Positions 32,768 to 41,500 are shown, counted from the first letter of the stretch. The stretch is 64,000 nucleotides of DNA from Flavobacterium ustbae (GCF_003946915.1 NZ_RPOC01000008.1:1-64000), one strand, 5' to 3'. Notes: generated by a model from the letters alone, not told the origin. A program made the numbers and translations.

Positions 32768-33820
32768 ATGATTAAAACAGATATACTTATAATTGGAGCA
32801 GGACCAACAGGTTTATTTGCCGTGTTCGAGGCAGGATTGTTAAAATTAAAATGCCACATTTTAGATGCACTTCCACAAGCAGGAGGGCAGCTATCAGAGT
32901 TATATCCAAAGAAGCCAATTTATGATATTCCGGGATTTCCAGAAGTTTTAGCTGGTGACCTAATCGACGGACTAATGGAGCAGATTAAACAATTTGAGCC
33001 AGGTTTTACTTTAGGAGAGCGTGCAGAAACAATCGACAAGCAAGAAGACGGAACTTTCATAGTAACATCTAATAAAGGAACTAAATTCCACGCGCCAGTT
33101 ATCGCTATCGCAGGAGGTTTAGGAAGTTTTGAGCCTCGTAAACCACTTATCGAAGATATCGAGTTTTATGAAGATAAAGGAGTAAAATACTTCATCAAAA
33201 ATCCTGAGAAATTCAGAGATAAAAGAGTTGTTATTGCAGGAGGAGGAGATTCAGCATTAGACTGGTCAATTTTCTTAGCAAACGTAGCTTCAGAAGTAAC
33301 TTTGATTCACAGAAGAAACGAATTTAGAGGAGCTTTAGATTCTGTAGAAAAAGTACAAGAATTAAAATCAGCTGGAAAAATTAAACTAATCACTCCGGCA
33401 GAAGTAATCGGAATCAACGGAGCTGAGCACGTAGAATCTCTAGATATTGAAGAAAATGGTGCGCACCGTAAAATCGACTGTGATTATTTTATTCCGCTCT
33501 TTGGATTAACACCAAAATTAGGACCAATTGGAGACTGGGGATTAGAAATCGAGAAAAACGCAATCAAAGTAAACAACGCTCTAGATTACCAGACTAATAT
33601 TCCGGGAATCTTCGCTATTGGAGATATCAACACATACCCAGGAAAATTAAAATTAATCCTTTGCGGATTCCACGAAGCGACATTAATGTGTCAAGCAGCA
33701 TACGGAATCATCAATCCAGGTAAAAAATATGTATTGAAATATACAACAGTTTCTGGAGTAGATGGTTTCGACGGAACACGTAAAGAAGCTCCAAAAGCGG
33801 TTGTGAAAGCAATCGTATAA
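32768..33820 (+). CDS. Ferredoxin-NADP reductase, thioredoxin-reductase-like type
   Basis: The protein is 350 residues from the ATG at 32768. An upstream in-frame ATG at 32705 would add 21 residues that lack family similarity, and the FAD motif IIGAGPTGLFAVFEAG sits right after MIKTD at the chosen start. A second dinucleotide motif (GGGDSALDWS) binds NADPH, and no CxxC is seen, so this is the YumC-type FNR and not thioredoxin reductase. It probably supplies reduced ferredoxin to the sulfite reductase in this operon. A strong terminator follows. Confidence 0.9.
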   Translation: MIKTDILIIGAGPTGLFAVFEAGLLKLKCHILDALPQAGGQLSELYPKKPIYDIPGFPEVLAGDLIDGLMEQIKQFEPGFTLGERAETIDKQEDGTFIVTSNKGTKFHAPVIAIAGGLGSFEPRKPLIEDIEFYEDKGVKYFIKNPEKFRDKRVVIAGGGDSALDWSIFLANVASEVTLIHRRNEFRGALDSVEKVQELKSAGKIKLITPAEVIGINGAEHVESLDIEENGAHRKIDCDYFIPLFGLTPKLGPIGDWGLEIEKNAIKVNNALDYQTNIPGIFAIGDINTYPGKLKLILCGFHEATLMCQAAYGIINPGKKYVLKYTTVSGVDGFDGTRKEAPKAVVKAIV

Positions 33821-33824
33821 GCTT

Positions 33825-33856
33825 CTAAGGTGCTGAGATACTAAGCTACTAAGGTT
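33825..33856. repeat. Octamer array CTAAGnnn x4
   Basis: CTAAGGTG CTGAGATA CTAAGCTA CTAAGGTT: four units in exact 8-base register. The array at 33917 is its approximate inverse, so the two flank the terminator between them. Confidence 0.7.
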
Positions 33857-33866
33857 TTTATATAGC

Positions 33867-33900
33867 AAGCCCAAACTTTTTAAAGTTTGGGCTTTTTTTA
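33867..33900 (+). terminator. Terminator of the sulfate assimilation operon
   Basis: Stem AAGCCCAAACTTT / AAAGTTTGGGCTT followed by T7, about 47 bases after the FNR stop. Confidence 0.9.
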
Positions 33901-33916
33901 TTAAACGAAATTTTAA

Positions 33917-33956
33917 CTCAGGAGCTTAGCAACTTAGAACCTTAGTAGCTTAAAAA
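33917..33956. repeat. Octamer array CTTAGnnn x5
   Basis: CTCAGGAG CTTAGCAA CTTAGAAC CTTAGTAG CTTAAAAA in exact 8-base register, just before the toxin-antitoxin promoter. Confidence 0.7.
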
Positions 33957-33960
33957 AACT

Positions 33961-33968
33961 TATCTTTG
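33961..33968 (+). promoter_or_regulatory. -7 promoter element of toxin-antitoxin pair
   Basis: TATCTTTG is a perfect TAnnTTTG, 24 bases before the ATG at 33992. No clear TTG at -33. Confidence 0.55.
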
Positions 33969-33991
33969 TGTTTATATAAATTTTGATTATC

Positions 33992-34219
33992 ATGAATTTA
34001 GAAGCTAGAAAGTATCAATTTATCCAAGAGTTGGTTAAGGTAGAAGATGAAAGTGTATTGGAAAAACTAGAATTGGTATTGAAGGCAAATCAAAACGATT
34101 GGTTTGACGATTTATCCAAATCAGAACAAGACGAAATCCAATTAGGAATTCAACAAGCTGATAAAGGAGAGTTAACTAGCCACGAAGACTTGATGAAAAG
34201 ATTCTCAAAATGGCATTAA
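33992..34219 (+). CDS. Probable type II antitoxin
   Basis: The 75-residue acidic protein starts at the ATG at 33992 (an upstream TTG at 33983 adds only three residues). Its N-terminal part is helical (MNLEARKYQFIQELVKVEDE) and a C-terminal stretch (DWFDDLSKSEQDEIQLGIQQ) is followed by ADKGELTSHEDLMKR. This is the layout of small antitoxins paired with RelE/ParE toxins in Bacteroidetes. Its 3' end overlaps the toxin start by 10 bases. Confidence 0.8.
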   Translation: MNLEARKYQFIQELVKVEDESVLEKLELVLKANQNDWFDDLSKSEQDEIQLGIQQADKGELTSHEDLMKRFSKWH

Positions 34220-34503
34220 AAATTTTATGGACAACTCAAGCTATAAAAGGTTTTGATAAAGTTGTTGATTACTTAGAAGCAAAATGGACTGCTAGAGAAA
34301 TTTTAAATCTTGAAAACAATATCCAGCAAGTTATTAATCAAATCAAAATTAATCCCGAACAATTTCCAAAATCTCTCAAGAAAAAAACATTACACAAAGC
34401 AATTATAGATAAAAATAATTATTTGGTTTATAGAGTGATTCACGAAAGTGAAACGGTTGAGATTATTAATTTTAGAGGAACAAAGCAGAAACCTAAACAT
34501 TAA
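34210..34503 (+). CDS. RelE/ParE-family toxin
   Basis: The 97-residue basic protein has the compact RelE/ParE layout: an N-terminal strand (LKILWTTQAIKGFDKVVDYL), central helices, then FPKSLKKKTLHKAII and the C-terminal strands YLVYRVIHESETVEIINF. Family toxins are mRNA endonucleases or gyrase inhibitors, and which applies here is not clear. It overlaps the antitoxin gene. A terminator follows. Confidence 0.82.
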   Translation: MALKILWTTQAIKGFDKVVDYLEAKWTAREILNLENNIQQVINQIKINPEQFPKSLKKKTLHKAIIDKNNYLVYRVIHESETVEIINFRGTKQKPKH

Positions 34504-34525
34504 ATTTAGAAGTAAGAAAATATTC

Positions 34526-34556
34526 AAAGCCCAAACTTTAAAAGTTTGGGCTTTTA
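34526..34556 (+). terminator. Terminator of toxin-antitoxin operon
   Basis: Stem AAAGCCCAAACTTT / AAAGTTTGGGCTTT, nearly identical to the stem at 33867-33900, so the TA module is bracketed by two similar hairpins. Confidence 0.85.
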
Positions 34557-34562
34557 TTTTAA

Positions 34563-34755
34563 AATCCCAGCGGGATGACATATTTATGGAATAGAAATGA
34601 ATATCCCCATAGTAAAGCTCCAACGGAGCGACATAACTGTGAGATGTCGCTCCGCTGAAGCATATTAAACAATCAAATTCAAACATAGCCCACGATTTCA
34701 ACCGTGGGTACGCAATATAAATCACGTTTCCCACGATTGAAATCGTGGACTATGT
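34563..34755. repeat. Composite REP-like palindrome cluster
   Basis: It contains CCCAGCGGGATGACATATTT, a CTCCAACGGAG / CGCTCCGCTG block, and two copies of CCCACGATTT..AATCGTGG/CCACGGTT-type palindromes. It occupies the first part of the 487-base gap after the toxin gene. The rest (34756-34990) holds an octamer array and a CCCGAAGCTTCGGG hairpin only. Confidence 0.65.
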
Positions 34756-34806
34756 TCTTCAATTTTGTGTTAAAAAAAATAATAAATCAAAATATAGATT
34801 TTTCAG

Positions 34807-34857
34807 CTTAGTCCCTTAGTCCCGAAGCTTCGGGATAGCGCCTCAGAAGCTTAAAAA
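34807..34857. repeat. Octamer array interrupted by CCCGAAGCTTCGGG palindrome
   Basis: CTTAGTCC CTTAGTCC, then a perfect palindrome, then CTCAGAAG CTTAAAAA. Confidence 0.55.
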
Positions 34858-34990
34858 AACATCACATTAACTTAATCTTATTTTCTTTGCCCCAAAATAC
34901 GGAGAGATTAGCTTTGCATTGTAAAATAATATTTTGAAGAATCAGGGAAAAATGCTAACTTTAAGAAAGTATTAAAATAAATTATCTATT

Positions 34991-35125
34991 ATGAGCAAAT
35001 GGGATGAAGAAACACTACTCGAAGAAAAGTCAAAAAATGACAATGAAATGAAAATGACAGATAATGAATTTACAGATCATCAAGAAGTCATGGACACTTT
35101 TCTAAATTGGGACAGAAGTTTTTAA
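34991..35125 (+). CDS. Small acidic hypothetical protein (44 aa)
   Basis: ATG 34991 to TAA 35123-35125, starting MSKWDEETLLEEKSKNDNEM and ending NWDRSF. Strongly acidic and hydrophilic, with no known domain. It has its own terminator at 35190, which supports it being a real transcription unit. It could be an antitoxin-like or stress-related small protein. There is no evidence for either. Confidence 0.45.
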   Translation: MSKWDEETLLEEKSKNDNEMKMTDNEFTDHQEVMDTFLNWDRSF

Positions 35126-35189
35126 AAAACTTTCTGATAAGAGAACAACACGCTCAAGTTTATTGAGTCGACAACAAAAAAAATAGACT

Positions 35190-35226
35190 AAAGCTCAAAC
35201 TTGTAAAAAAGTTTTGAGCTTTTAGT
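35190..35226 (+). terminator. Terminator after the 44-residue ORF
   Basis: Stem AAGCTCAAACTT / AAGTTTTGAGCTT (one bulge) followed by a short T-run. Confidence 0.65.
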
Positions 35227-35233
35227 TTTTAAA

Positions 35234-35273
35234 CTCAGAACCTTTGTTGCTTAGAACCTTAGTGCCTTCAAAA
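35234..35273. repeat. Octamer array CTTAGnnn x5
   Basis: CTCAGAAC CTTTGTTG CTTAGAAC CTTAGTGC CTTCAAAA in exact 8-base register. Confidence 0.7.
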
Positions 35274-35298
35274 AGAACTTAGAAACTTTAAAAAACAC

Positions 35299-35329
35299 TT
35301 GCAATTACCGCCTTTATGTCGTTACTTTG
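35299..35329 (+). promoter_or_regulatory. Promoter of metH riboswitch leader
   Basis: TTG (35299-35301) and TTACTTTG (35322-35329, one mismatch) are 20 bases apart. The start would be near 35336, just before the SAM-I aptamer. Confidence 0.5.
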
Positions 35330-35352
35330 CAGCGTTCATAATTTTATTGAAA

Positions 35353-35464
35353 GTTATCACGAAAGGCGGAGGGATAGACCCAATGAAACCTTAGCAACCC
35401 TTTACCATAAAGAAGGTGCTAAATTCTACTTTACACTGTAAACACAGTATTTAAGATAGATAAC
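35353..35464 (+). ncRNA. SAM-I (S-box) riboswitch upstream of metH
   Basis: P1 GTTATC (35353-35358) / GATAAC (35459-35464). Core GGAGGGATAGACCCAATGAA, then CCTTAGCAACCC, GAAGGTGCTAAATTCTAC, and a P4 hairpin ACACTGT..ACAGT. It lies about 305 bases before metH part 1. No clear terminator was seen just after the aptamer, so the expression platform is unresolved. Confidence 0.93.
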
Positions 35465-35540
35465 ACAAATACAATCAGTATTTCTCAAAACTTTTCCTGA
35501 CAACATTACAACAAAATTTCACCGAATAATATTTAGTGAA

Positions 35541-35642
35541 AGGAGCGAATCATTGGCGCATTTTTGCCGTCATGGATTCCCGCTTTCGCCTATATCTCTC
35601 CACTCCGTTGCGAGGATACCGGCTCAATCGGGGCTAAAAAGC
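35541..35642 (-). repeat. GC-rich structured intergenic element (minus orientation)
   Basis: On the minus strand it reads AGCCCCGATTGAGCCGGTAT, then CC...GATATAGGCGAAAGCGGGAA. The AGCCCCGAT...GCGG..ATCC...GATATAG.GGAAAGCGGG pattern is one I recall as frequent between flavobacterial genes. GC content is far above its surroundings. It sits between the SAM-I aptamer and metH. It is a repeat or RNA of unknown role. Confidence 0.5.
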
Positions 35643-35729
35643 CATCAATTGTGAACTTTTAGAAACATATTAAAAACAAATCAGTCGAGTTCAAAACTAA
35701 AAGGTTTATCTCGGAAAATTATAAATAAG

Positions 35730-35753
35730 CTTAGTGTCTTAGCGTCTTCGTGG
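35730..35753. repeat. Octamer array before metH part 1
   Basis: CTTAGTGT CTTAGCGT CTTCGTGG in exact 8-base register, ending 16 bases before the start codon. Confidence 0.6.
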
Positions 35754-35769
35754 CAAAAGGCAAAACAAT

Positions 35770-36768
35770 ATGTCTATACAACAAGCAATAAAAGAAAGAA
35801 TCCTAATCCTCGATGGAGCAATGGGAACCATGTTACAACGCTACAACTTCTCCGAAGAAGATTTCCGTGGCGAGCGTTTCAAAGATTTCCCGCATCCGCT
35901 AAAAGGAAACAACGATTTATTATCACTTACACAGCCGCACGCCATTCGCGCTGTACACGCTGCGTATTACGAAGCTGGAGCAGATATCGTAGAAACCAAC
36001 ACTTTCTCTGGAACTACAATCGGTATGGCCGATTATTTCATGGAAGATTTGGTTTACGAATTAAACTACGAATCAGCAAAAATTGCGCGTGAAGTAGCCG
36101 ACGAATTCACAGCAAAAAATCCGGCAAAACCACGTTTCGTAGCCGGTTCTATCGGACCGACAAACCGTACGGCAAGTATGTCACCAGACGTAAACGATCC
36201 GGGTTACAGAGCTGTAACGTTTGACGATTTAAGAATCGCCTACAAACAACAAGTAGAAGCATTGTTAGACGGAGGCTGCGATTTACTTTTAGTAGAAACG
36301 ATTTTCGATACATTAAATGCAAAAGCAGCACTTTTCGCGATTGAAGAAGTAAAAGACGAACGTAATATCGATGTGCCAATTATGGTTTCTGGAACAATTA
36401 CCGATGCTTCAGGAAGAACACTTTCAGGTCAGACTGTAGAAGCGTTTTTGATTTCAGTATCGCATATTCCGTTGCTGAGTGTTGGTTTCAATTGCGCTTT
36501 AGGAGCCGATTTACTGAAACCGTATTTAAAAACATTAGCACAGCATACACAGTTCAACGTTTCGGCGCATCCAAATGCGGGATTGCCAAACGCGTTCGGA
36601 CAATACGATGAAACACCAGAACAAACTCAGGCTTTCATCAAAGAATATTTAGATGATAATTTAATCAATATCATCGGAGGTTGTTGCGGCACAACGCCAG
36701 ATCATATCCGATTAATGGCTGAAGTTGCGAAGGATTATAAGCCTAGAGTGGCGCCGGTTTTTGAATAA
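35770..36768 (+). CDS. metH: Methionine synthase, homocysteine-binding part (split MetH)
   Basis: The 332-residue protein is equivalent to the first domain of cobalamin-dependent MetH. It has DGAMGTMLQ near residue 15, GFNCALG (first zinc Cys, near 240) and [11 protein letters not shown] (zinc Cys pair, near 302-312). The rest of the enzyme is encoded at 37590. Such a split is usual in Bacteroidetes, so it is not a broken gene. It is under the SAM-I riboswitch at 35353. Confidence 0.95.
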   Translation: MSIQQAIKERILILDGAMGTMLQRYNFSEEDFRGERFKDFPHPLKGNNDLLSLTQPHAIRAVHAAYYEAGADIVETNTFSGTTIGMADYFMEDLVYELNYESAKIAREVADEFTAKNPAKPRFVAGSIGPTNRTASMSPDVNDPGYRAVTFDDLRIAYKQQVEALLDGGCDLLLVETIFDTLNAKAALFAIEEVKDERNIDVPIMVSGTITDASGRTLSGQTVEAFLISVSHIPLLSVGFNCALGADLLKPYLKTLAQHTQFNVSAHPNAGLPNAFGQYDETPEQTQAFIKEYLDDNLINIIGGCCGTTPDHIRLMAEVAKDYKPRVAPVFE

Positions 36769-36815
36769 AGGAATTCATTTTTTTTATAAAGTAAAAATGA
36801 TAAAAGAACCTAAAG

Positions 36816-37247
36816 TTGAGAAATAAAACGAATCAGTGGCAAACGATTTTGTTTTTTGTGATAGTTGCTATTATAATCTATCAAATATATTATAGTAATA
36901 AACAGAGTAATTATCGGGATTCTTTTAAAGGTGAAACAATTGCGTTAGTTACCATAAATGAAGGTCCGGAAAGGCACAAAGTTGTAAGATATTATTTTTA
37001 CGCTGGTAGAAAGATTTTAGGAAAGATTGGGAATAGATCTCGTAATAGTAATTTATATTATGAGATAAATAAGTTCTATAAAGTAAAATATGATTTGAAT
37101 AAACCTGAAGAAAATGAGATTTTTTTAGAAGAAGAGTTGACCCCTGATTCTATAGCATTGGTTGAAGCGGGTTTTATAAAAACAAAATATTATTTCTATG
37201 ATGCTGGTGTGACCAACCAATACATAGAGAAATGGAAATGGAAGTAA
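36816..37247 (+). CDS. Membrane-anchored hypothetical protein between the metH parts
   Basis: The 143-residue protein has one N-terminal membrane segment (WQTILFFVIVAIIIYQIYY) and a hydrophilic remainder rich in Tyr, Lys and Glu. It resembles small flavobacterial proteins of unknown function. The start is TTG at 36816 because no in-frame ATG precedes the membrane segment. It lies in the metH operon by position, but it also borders REP elements and may be a later insertion with no link to methionine. Confidence 0.55.
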   Translation: MRNKTNQWQTILFFVIVAIIIYQIYYSNKQSNYRDSFKGETIALVTINEGPERHKVVRYYFYAGRKILGKIGNRSRNSNLYYEINKFYKVKYDLNKPEENEIFLEEELTPDSIALVEAGFIKTKYYFYDAGVTNQYIEKWKWK

Positions 37248-37340
37248 AGTTCCGGAGGAACGATCCATTTTGTAGCAACGGAATTTATTCCGTTGAATGA
37301 AAAAATCATTCAAGAAATAAAGTTCCGTAGGAACGACACA
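37248..37340. repeat. REP-like palindromes after the hypothetical gene
   Basis: AGTTCCGGAGGAAC, GTAGCAACGGAATTTATTCC and AGTTCCGTAGGAAC, as in the cys operon. Confidence 0.65.
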
Positions 37341-37408
37341 TATAAATATTGAGAATTCATTTCAATTGGAATTCAGAAAAATACAAAACGTGTTATGAAA
37401 CCAATTCT

Positions 37409-37494
37409 GCGTGAGGGATAGAAGTGGAAAGCCCGCAGCCTGACGAAGGAAGAGCGAGGACTTGCAACGGATAGCCCGACCGGAGGGCACGCCC
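37409..37494 (+). ncRNA. GC-rich structured element, candidate small RNA or repeat
   Basis: The sequence GCGTGAGGGATAGAAGTGGA through CGGATAGCCCGACCGGAGGG to CACGCC is about 60% GC in an AT-rich region. GCGTG (37409-37413) pairs with CACGC (37489-37493), and GCCC/GGGC forms an inner stem. I recall close copies in many Flavobacterium genomes. It could correspond to a described class such as the Flavo-1 RNA motif, which I cannot check here. With the octamer array at 37547 it fills the 342-base gap before metH part 2. Confidence 0.55.
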
Positions 37495-37546
37495 AAAATA
37501 AAAAAAGATTAGAGGTTTAAGAACCTAAAAAAATATAGAATAAAAA

Positions 37547-37586
37547 CTTAGAACCTAAGCCTCTCAGAAGCTTAGCAACTTTAAAA
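37547..37586. repeat. Octamer array before metH part 2
   Basis: CTTAGAAC CTAAGCCT CTCAGAAG CTTAGCAA CTTTAAAA in exact 8-base register, ending 3 bases before the ATG at 37590. Confidence 0.7.
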
Positions 37587-37589
37587 GAA

Positions 37590-40265
37590 ATGACTGAAAA
37601 AAGAAGAGACCTTGTATTATCAGGATTAGAACCGTTGATTATTACACCCGAAAGTGTTTTTGTAAACGTTGGGGAGCGTACAAACGTAACGGGTTCGCGA
37701 AAATTCCTTCGATTAATCAAGGAAGAGAAGTATGATGAGGCACTTGATATCGCAAGACAGCAGGTAGAAGGAGGAGCGCAGATTATCGATATCAACATGG
37801 ACGAAGGAATGTTGGATGGTGTAACAGCTATGACCAAATTCCTAAACTTAATTGCAGCAGAACCGGATATTTCGAGAGTGCCGATTATGATCGACAGTTC
37901 GAAATGGGAAATTATCGAGGCTGGATTAAAAGTAGTACAAGGAAAAAGTGTTGTCAACTCAATTTCGTTAAAAGAAGGAGAAGAAGCTTTTATTCATCAC
38001 GCCAAATTAATCAAACGTTACGGTGCGGCAGCGATTGTGATGGCTTTTGACGAAGTTGGTCAGGCCGATAATTACGATCGAAGAGTCGAAATCTGTCAGC
38101 GGTCGTATGATATTTTGGTAAACAAAGTAAATTTTCCGCCTCAGGATATCATCTTCGATTTGAATATTTTTCCAGTAGCGACAGGAATGGAAGAACATCG
38201 TTTAAATGCTTTGGACTTTTTCAGAGGTACAAAATGGGTTCGTGAGAATTTGCCACACGCGCATATCAGTGGTGGTGTGAGTAACGTTTCGTTTTCGTTT
38301 AGAGGAAATGATGTCGTTCGTGAAGCGATGCACTCGGTTTTCTTATACCACGCGATCAAAAACGGAATGACAATGGGAATCGTTAACCCAGAAATGTTGA
38401 CGATTTACGATGATATTCCGAAAGATTTATTAGAACACGTTGAAGACGTAATTTTAGATAGACGTGACGATGCAACCGAAAGACTTTTAGACTTTGCAGA
38501 AAACGTAAAAGGAGAAGTAAAAAGCGACGAAAAAGCCGTTCAGGAATGGCGTTTAGGATCGGTTCAGGATCGTATTACGCATTCGTTGGTAAAAGGAATC
38601 GATGCTTTTATTGAAGAAGATGTAGAAGAGGCACGTTTGGCAGCTACAAAACCGATCGAAGTTATCGAAATCAATTTGATGGCTGGAATGAATGTGGTTG
38701 GAGATTTGTTCGGAAGCGGAAAAATGTTCTTGCCACAGGTTGTAAAATCGGCTCGTGTAATGAAAAAAGCGGTTGCTTATTTATTGCCTTTCATTGAGGA
38801 AAGCAAACAAGCCGGAGACAAACAAGGAAACGGAAAAATCCTGATGGCGACTGTAAAAGGTGACGTTCACGATATTGGAAAAAACATCGTTTCAGTAGTT
38901 TTGGCTTGTAATAATTACGAGATTGTTGACTTAGGTGTAATGGTTCCTCCGGAGAAAATCATTGCGGCTGCAATCGAACATGAAGTGGATATCATCGGAT
39001 TAAGCGGATTGATCACGCCTTCGCTTGACGAAATGGTTTATTTGGCTAAAGAATTAGACAAACAAGGAATTAAAATCCCGATTATGATTGGCGGGGCAAC
39101 AACTTCGCGCGCACATACAGCCGTGAAAATCGCGCCTCAATACAGAGAAACCGTAATTCACGTAAACGATGCTTCGAGAGCCGTTACGGTTGCCGGAAAT
39201 CTGTTAGATCATAACCGAAAAATATACGCTGCAGATATTCGCGCAGAATATGACAATTTTAGAGAAACATTCTTAAATCGTTCAAGAGATAAAAACTTCT
39301 TAACGATTGAAGATGCGCGTAAAAATAAATTGCAATTAGACTGGAGCGAATATACTCCGACAAAACCAAAGAAAATTGGGGCGCAAGTTATTGAAGTTGA
39401 ACTAGATGTTTTGGTTCCGTATATCGACTGGACACCATTTTTCCAGACTTGGGAATTGTACGGAAAATATCCAGCGATTTTAACCGATGAGGTTGTAGGT
39501 GAACAAGCCACTTCTGTTTTCAATGACGCTCAGGCAATGCTGAAAGTAATTTTGGAAGAGAAAAAACTGAAAGCAAAAGGTATTTACGGAATTTTCCCTT
39601 GTAATCAGGTAAACGATGATGATATCGAATTACGTGATGAAAACGGAAAAGTATTAGAAAAGTTCTTGACTTTAAGAGTTCAGTCTCAAAAAACAAAAGG
39701 TGCTCCAAATCCAGCTTTAGCCGATTTTATTCTGCCAAAAGAAAGTGGTATCGATGATTATATGGGTGCTTTTTGCGTAACAACTGGTTTTGGCGTTGAC
39801 GAATGGGCTGCAGAATACGAGAAAAATCTAGACGATTATAATTCGATTATGGTAAAAGCTCTTGCCGATCGTTTTGCTGAGGCTTTCGCCGAATATCTTC
39901 ACGAGAGAGTGCGTAAAGATTTCTGGGGTTACGATTCAGAAGAATCTTTAACCAACGAAGAATTAATTAAAGAATCTTATAAAGGAATCCGTCCTGCGCC
40001 AGGTTATCCAGCTTGTCCAGATCACTTGGAGAAACCAACGATTTGGAAGCTTTTGGATGTTGAAAAACAAACGGGAGTGAAGTTGACAGAAAGTATGGCG
40101 ATGTGGCCAGCCTCTTCGGTTTCGGGTTATTATTTCGGAAATCCAAAAAGTCGATATTTCGGTCTCGGAAAAATAAAAGAAGATCAGGTTACAGATTATG
40201 CCAAACGCCGAAATGTACCGCTGGATTACGCAATGAAATGGTTAAACCCTAATATAGCAGATTAA
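37590..40265 (+). CDS. metH: Methionine synthase, folate-, cobalamin- and activation-domain part (split MetH)
   Basis: The 891-residue protein carries the pterin-binding domain ([14 protein letters not shown] near residue 26), the cap and B12-binding domain with the lower-ligand motif [10 protein letters not shown] (near residue 430), and the SAM-dependent reactivation domain ([12 protein letters not shown] near 810). It transfers the methyl group of methyl-folate to homocysteine bound by the partner protein at 35770. It needs vitamin B12. MetF follows. Confidence 0.96.
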   Translation: MTEKRRDLVLSGLEPLIITPESVFVNVGERTNVTGSRKFLRLIKEEKYDEALDIARQQVEGGAQIIDINMDEGMLDGVTAMTKFLNLIAAEPDISRVPIMIDSSKWEIIEAGLKVVQGKSVVNSISLKEGEEAFIHHAKLIKRYGAAAIVMAFDEVGQADNYDRRVEICQRSYDILVNKVNFPPQDIIFDLNIFPVATGMEEHRLNALDFFRGTKWVRENLPHAHISGGVSNVSFSFRGNDVVREAMHSVFLYHAIKNGMTMGIVNPEMLTIYDDIPKDLLEHVEDVILDRRDDATERLLDFAENVKGEVKSDEKAVQEWRLGSVQDRITHSLVKGIDAFIEEDVEEARLAATKPIEVIEINLMAGMNVVGDLFGSGKMFLPQVVKSARVMKKAVAYLLPFIEESKQAGDKQGNGKILMATVKGDVHDIGKNIVSVVLACNNYEIVDLGVMVPPEKIIAAAIEHEVDIIGLSGLITPSLDEMVYLAKELDKQGIKIPIMIGGATTSRAHTAVKIAPQYRETVIHVNDASRAVTVAGNLLDHNRKIYAADIRAEYDNFRETFLNRSRDKNFLTIEDARKNKLQLDWSEYTPTKPKKIGAQVIEVELDVLVPYIDWTPFFQTWELYGKYPAILTDEVVGEQATSVFNDAQAMLKVILEEKKLKAKGIYGIFPCNQVNDDDIELRDENGKVLEKFLTLRVQSQKTKGAPNPALADFILPKESGIDDYMGAFCVTTGFGVDEWAAEYEKNLDDYNSIMVKALADRFAEAFAEYLHERVRKDFWGYDSEESLTNEELIKESYKGIRPAPGYPACPDHLEKPTIWKLLDVEKQTGVKLTESMAMWPASSVSGYYFGNPKSRYFGLGKIKEDQVTDYAKRRNVPLDYAMKWLNPNIAD

Positions 40266-40279
40266 CGAAAAAGTTTCTT

Positions 40280-40347
40280 TTGTTTCAAGTTTCAGGTCTC
40301 AAGTTCTCTACAGCAACTTGAAACTTTAAACCTGAAACTTGAAACAA
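40280..40347. repeat. Imperfect inverted repeat before metF
   Basis: GTTTCAAGTTTCAGGT is followed about 30 bases later by ACCTGAAACTTGAAAC. Related single arms occur before cysD (26566-26586) and cysN (27579-27612). Confidence 0.6.
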
Positions 40348-40431
40348 CAACTATTTGATTTAAGTTTTTTGATTTTAGATTTTTTACACAACAGACTCAA
40401 AACTCTTAACTCATAACTCATAACTTTAAGA

Positions 40432-41388
40432 ATGAAAGTAACAGAACATATAGAAAACGCCAAAGGAAAAACATTATTCTCATTTGAAATTATTCCGCCT
40501 CAAAAGGGGAAAAGTATTCAGGAATTATACGATAATATCGATCCGTTAATGGAGTTCAATCCGCCGTTTATTGATGTAACGACTTCACGCGAAGAATATA
40601 TTTACATCGACCGCGGTAATGGACTTTTGGATAAAAAACTGACTCGTATGCGTCCAGGAACGCTTGGAATTTGCGCTTCTATAAAACACAAATACAATGT
40701 TGACACGGTTCCGCATTTGCTTTGTGGCGGTTTTACCAAAGAAGAAACCGAATATATGCTGGTGGACTGTCATTATTTAGGAATTAATAACGTAATGGCG
40801 CTTCGAGGCGATGCTATGAAGGACGAACAGTCTTTTACGCCAAAAGCGGGTGGAAATCATTATGCGATTGATTTGGTAAAACAAATTAAAGATTTAAACT
40901 GTGGTCAATATCTGCACGAAGTAATAGATGCTGATAACAAAGCCGATTTCTGTATTGGAGTTGCAGGTTATCCGGAGAAACATTTAGAATCTCCGTCTTT
41001 GCAATCAGATTTAAAAAGATTAAAAGAAAAAGTGGATGCCGGAGCGGATTACGTAGTAACGCAAATGTTTTTTGACAATGCTAAATATTTTGTTTTCGTA
41101 GAAAAAGCAAGAGAAATGGGAATCACAATTCCGATCATTCCTGGAATTAAGCCAATTGCCGTTCAAAGACATTTACAAGTTTTACCGCAAATCTTCAGAA
41201 TTGATTTACCCGAAGATCTAATCGATGCAGTAGATAAATGTAAAAACAACGCTGAAATCAAACAAGTCGGAATCGAATGGGCAATTCAGCAGTCATTAGA
41301 ATTAAAAGCTGCCGGAGTTCCGTTTTTGCATTATTATTCAATGGGTAAATCGGAGAATATTCGTCAGATTGCGAGTCAGGTATTTTAG
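40432..41388 (+). CDS. metF: Methylenetetrahydrofolate reductase
   Basis: The 318-residue flavoenzyme makes 5-methyltetrahydrofolate for MetH and MetE. Family features are FSFEIIPPQKGKS near residue 16-28, DVTTSRE near 48, LRGD near 123 and the barrel strand QMFFDNAKYFVFVEKA near 210. It is full length and last in the metH run, 166 bases after metH part 2, with the inverted repeat at 40280 in the gap. Confidence 0.95.
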   Translation: MKVTEHIENAKGKTLFSFEIIPPQKGKSIQELYDNIDPLMEFNPPFIDVTTSREEYIYIDRGNGLLDKKLTRMRPGTLGICASIKHKYNVDTVPHLLCGGFTKEETEYMLVDCHYLGINNVMALRGDAMKDEQSFTPKAGGNHYAIDLVKQIKDLNCGQYLHEVIDADNKADFCIGVAGYPEKHLESPSLQSDLKRLKEKVDAGADYVVTQMFFDNAKYFVFVEKAREMGITIPIIPGIKPIAVQRHLQVLPQIFRIDLPEDLIDAVDKCKNNAEIKQVGIEWAIQQSLELKAAGVPFLHYYSMGKSENIRQIASQVF

Positions 41389-41404
41389 ATTCTTAAATAA
41401 AAAC

Positions 41405-41500
41405 GTTTCCCACGGTTGAAACCGTGGGCTATGTTGAAATGCGGAAAATAAGAATGTAAAAACATAGCTCAAGGTTTCAACCTTGGGTACACAATCCAAA
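41405..41500. repeat. REP-like palindromes after metF
   Basis: CCCACGGTTGAAACCGTGGG (perfect) and a variant CTCAAGGTTTCAACCTTGGG about 50 bases on. Confidence 0.7.
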
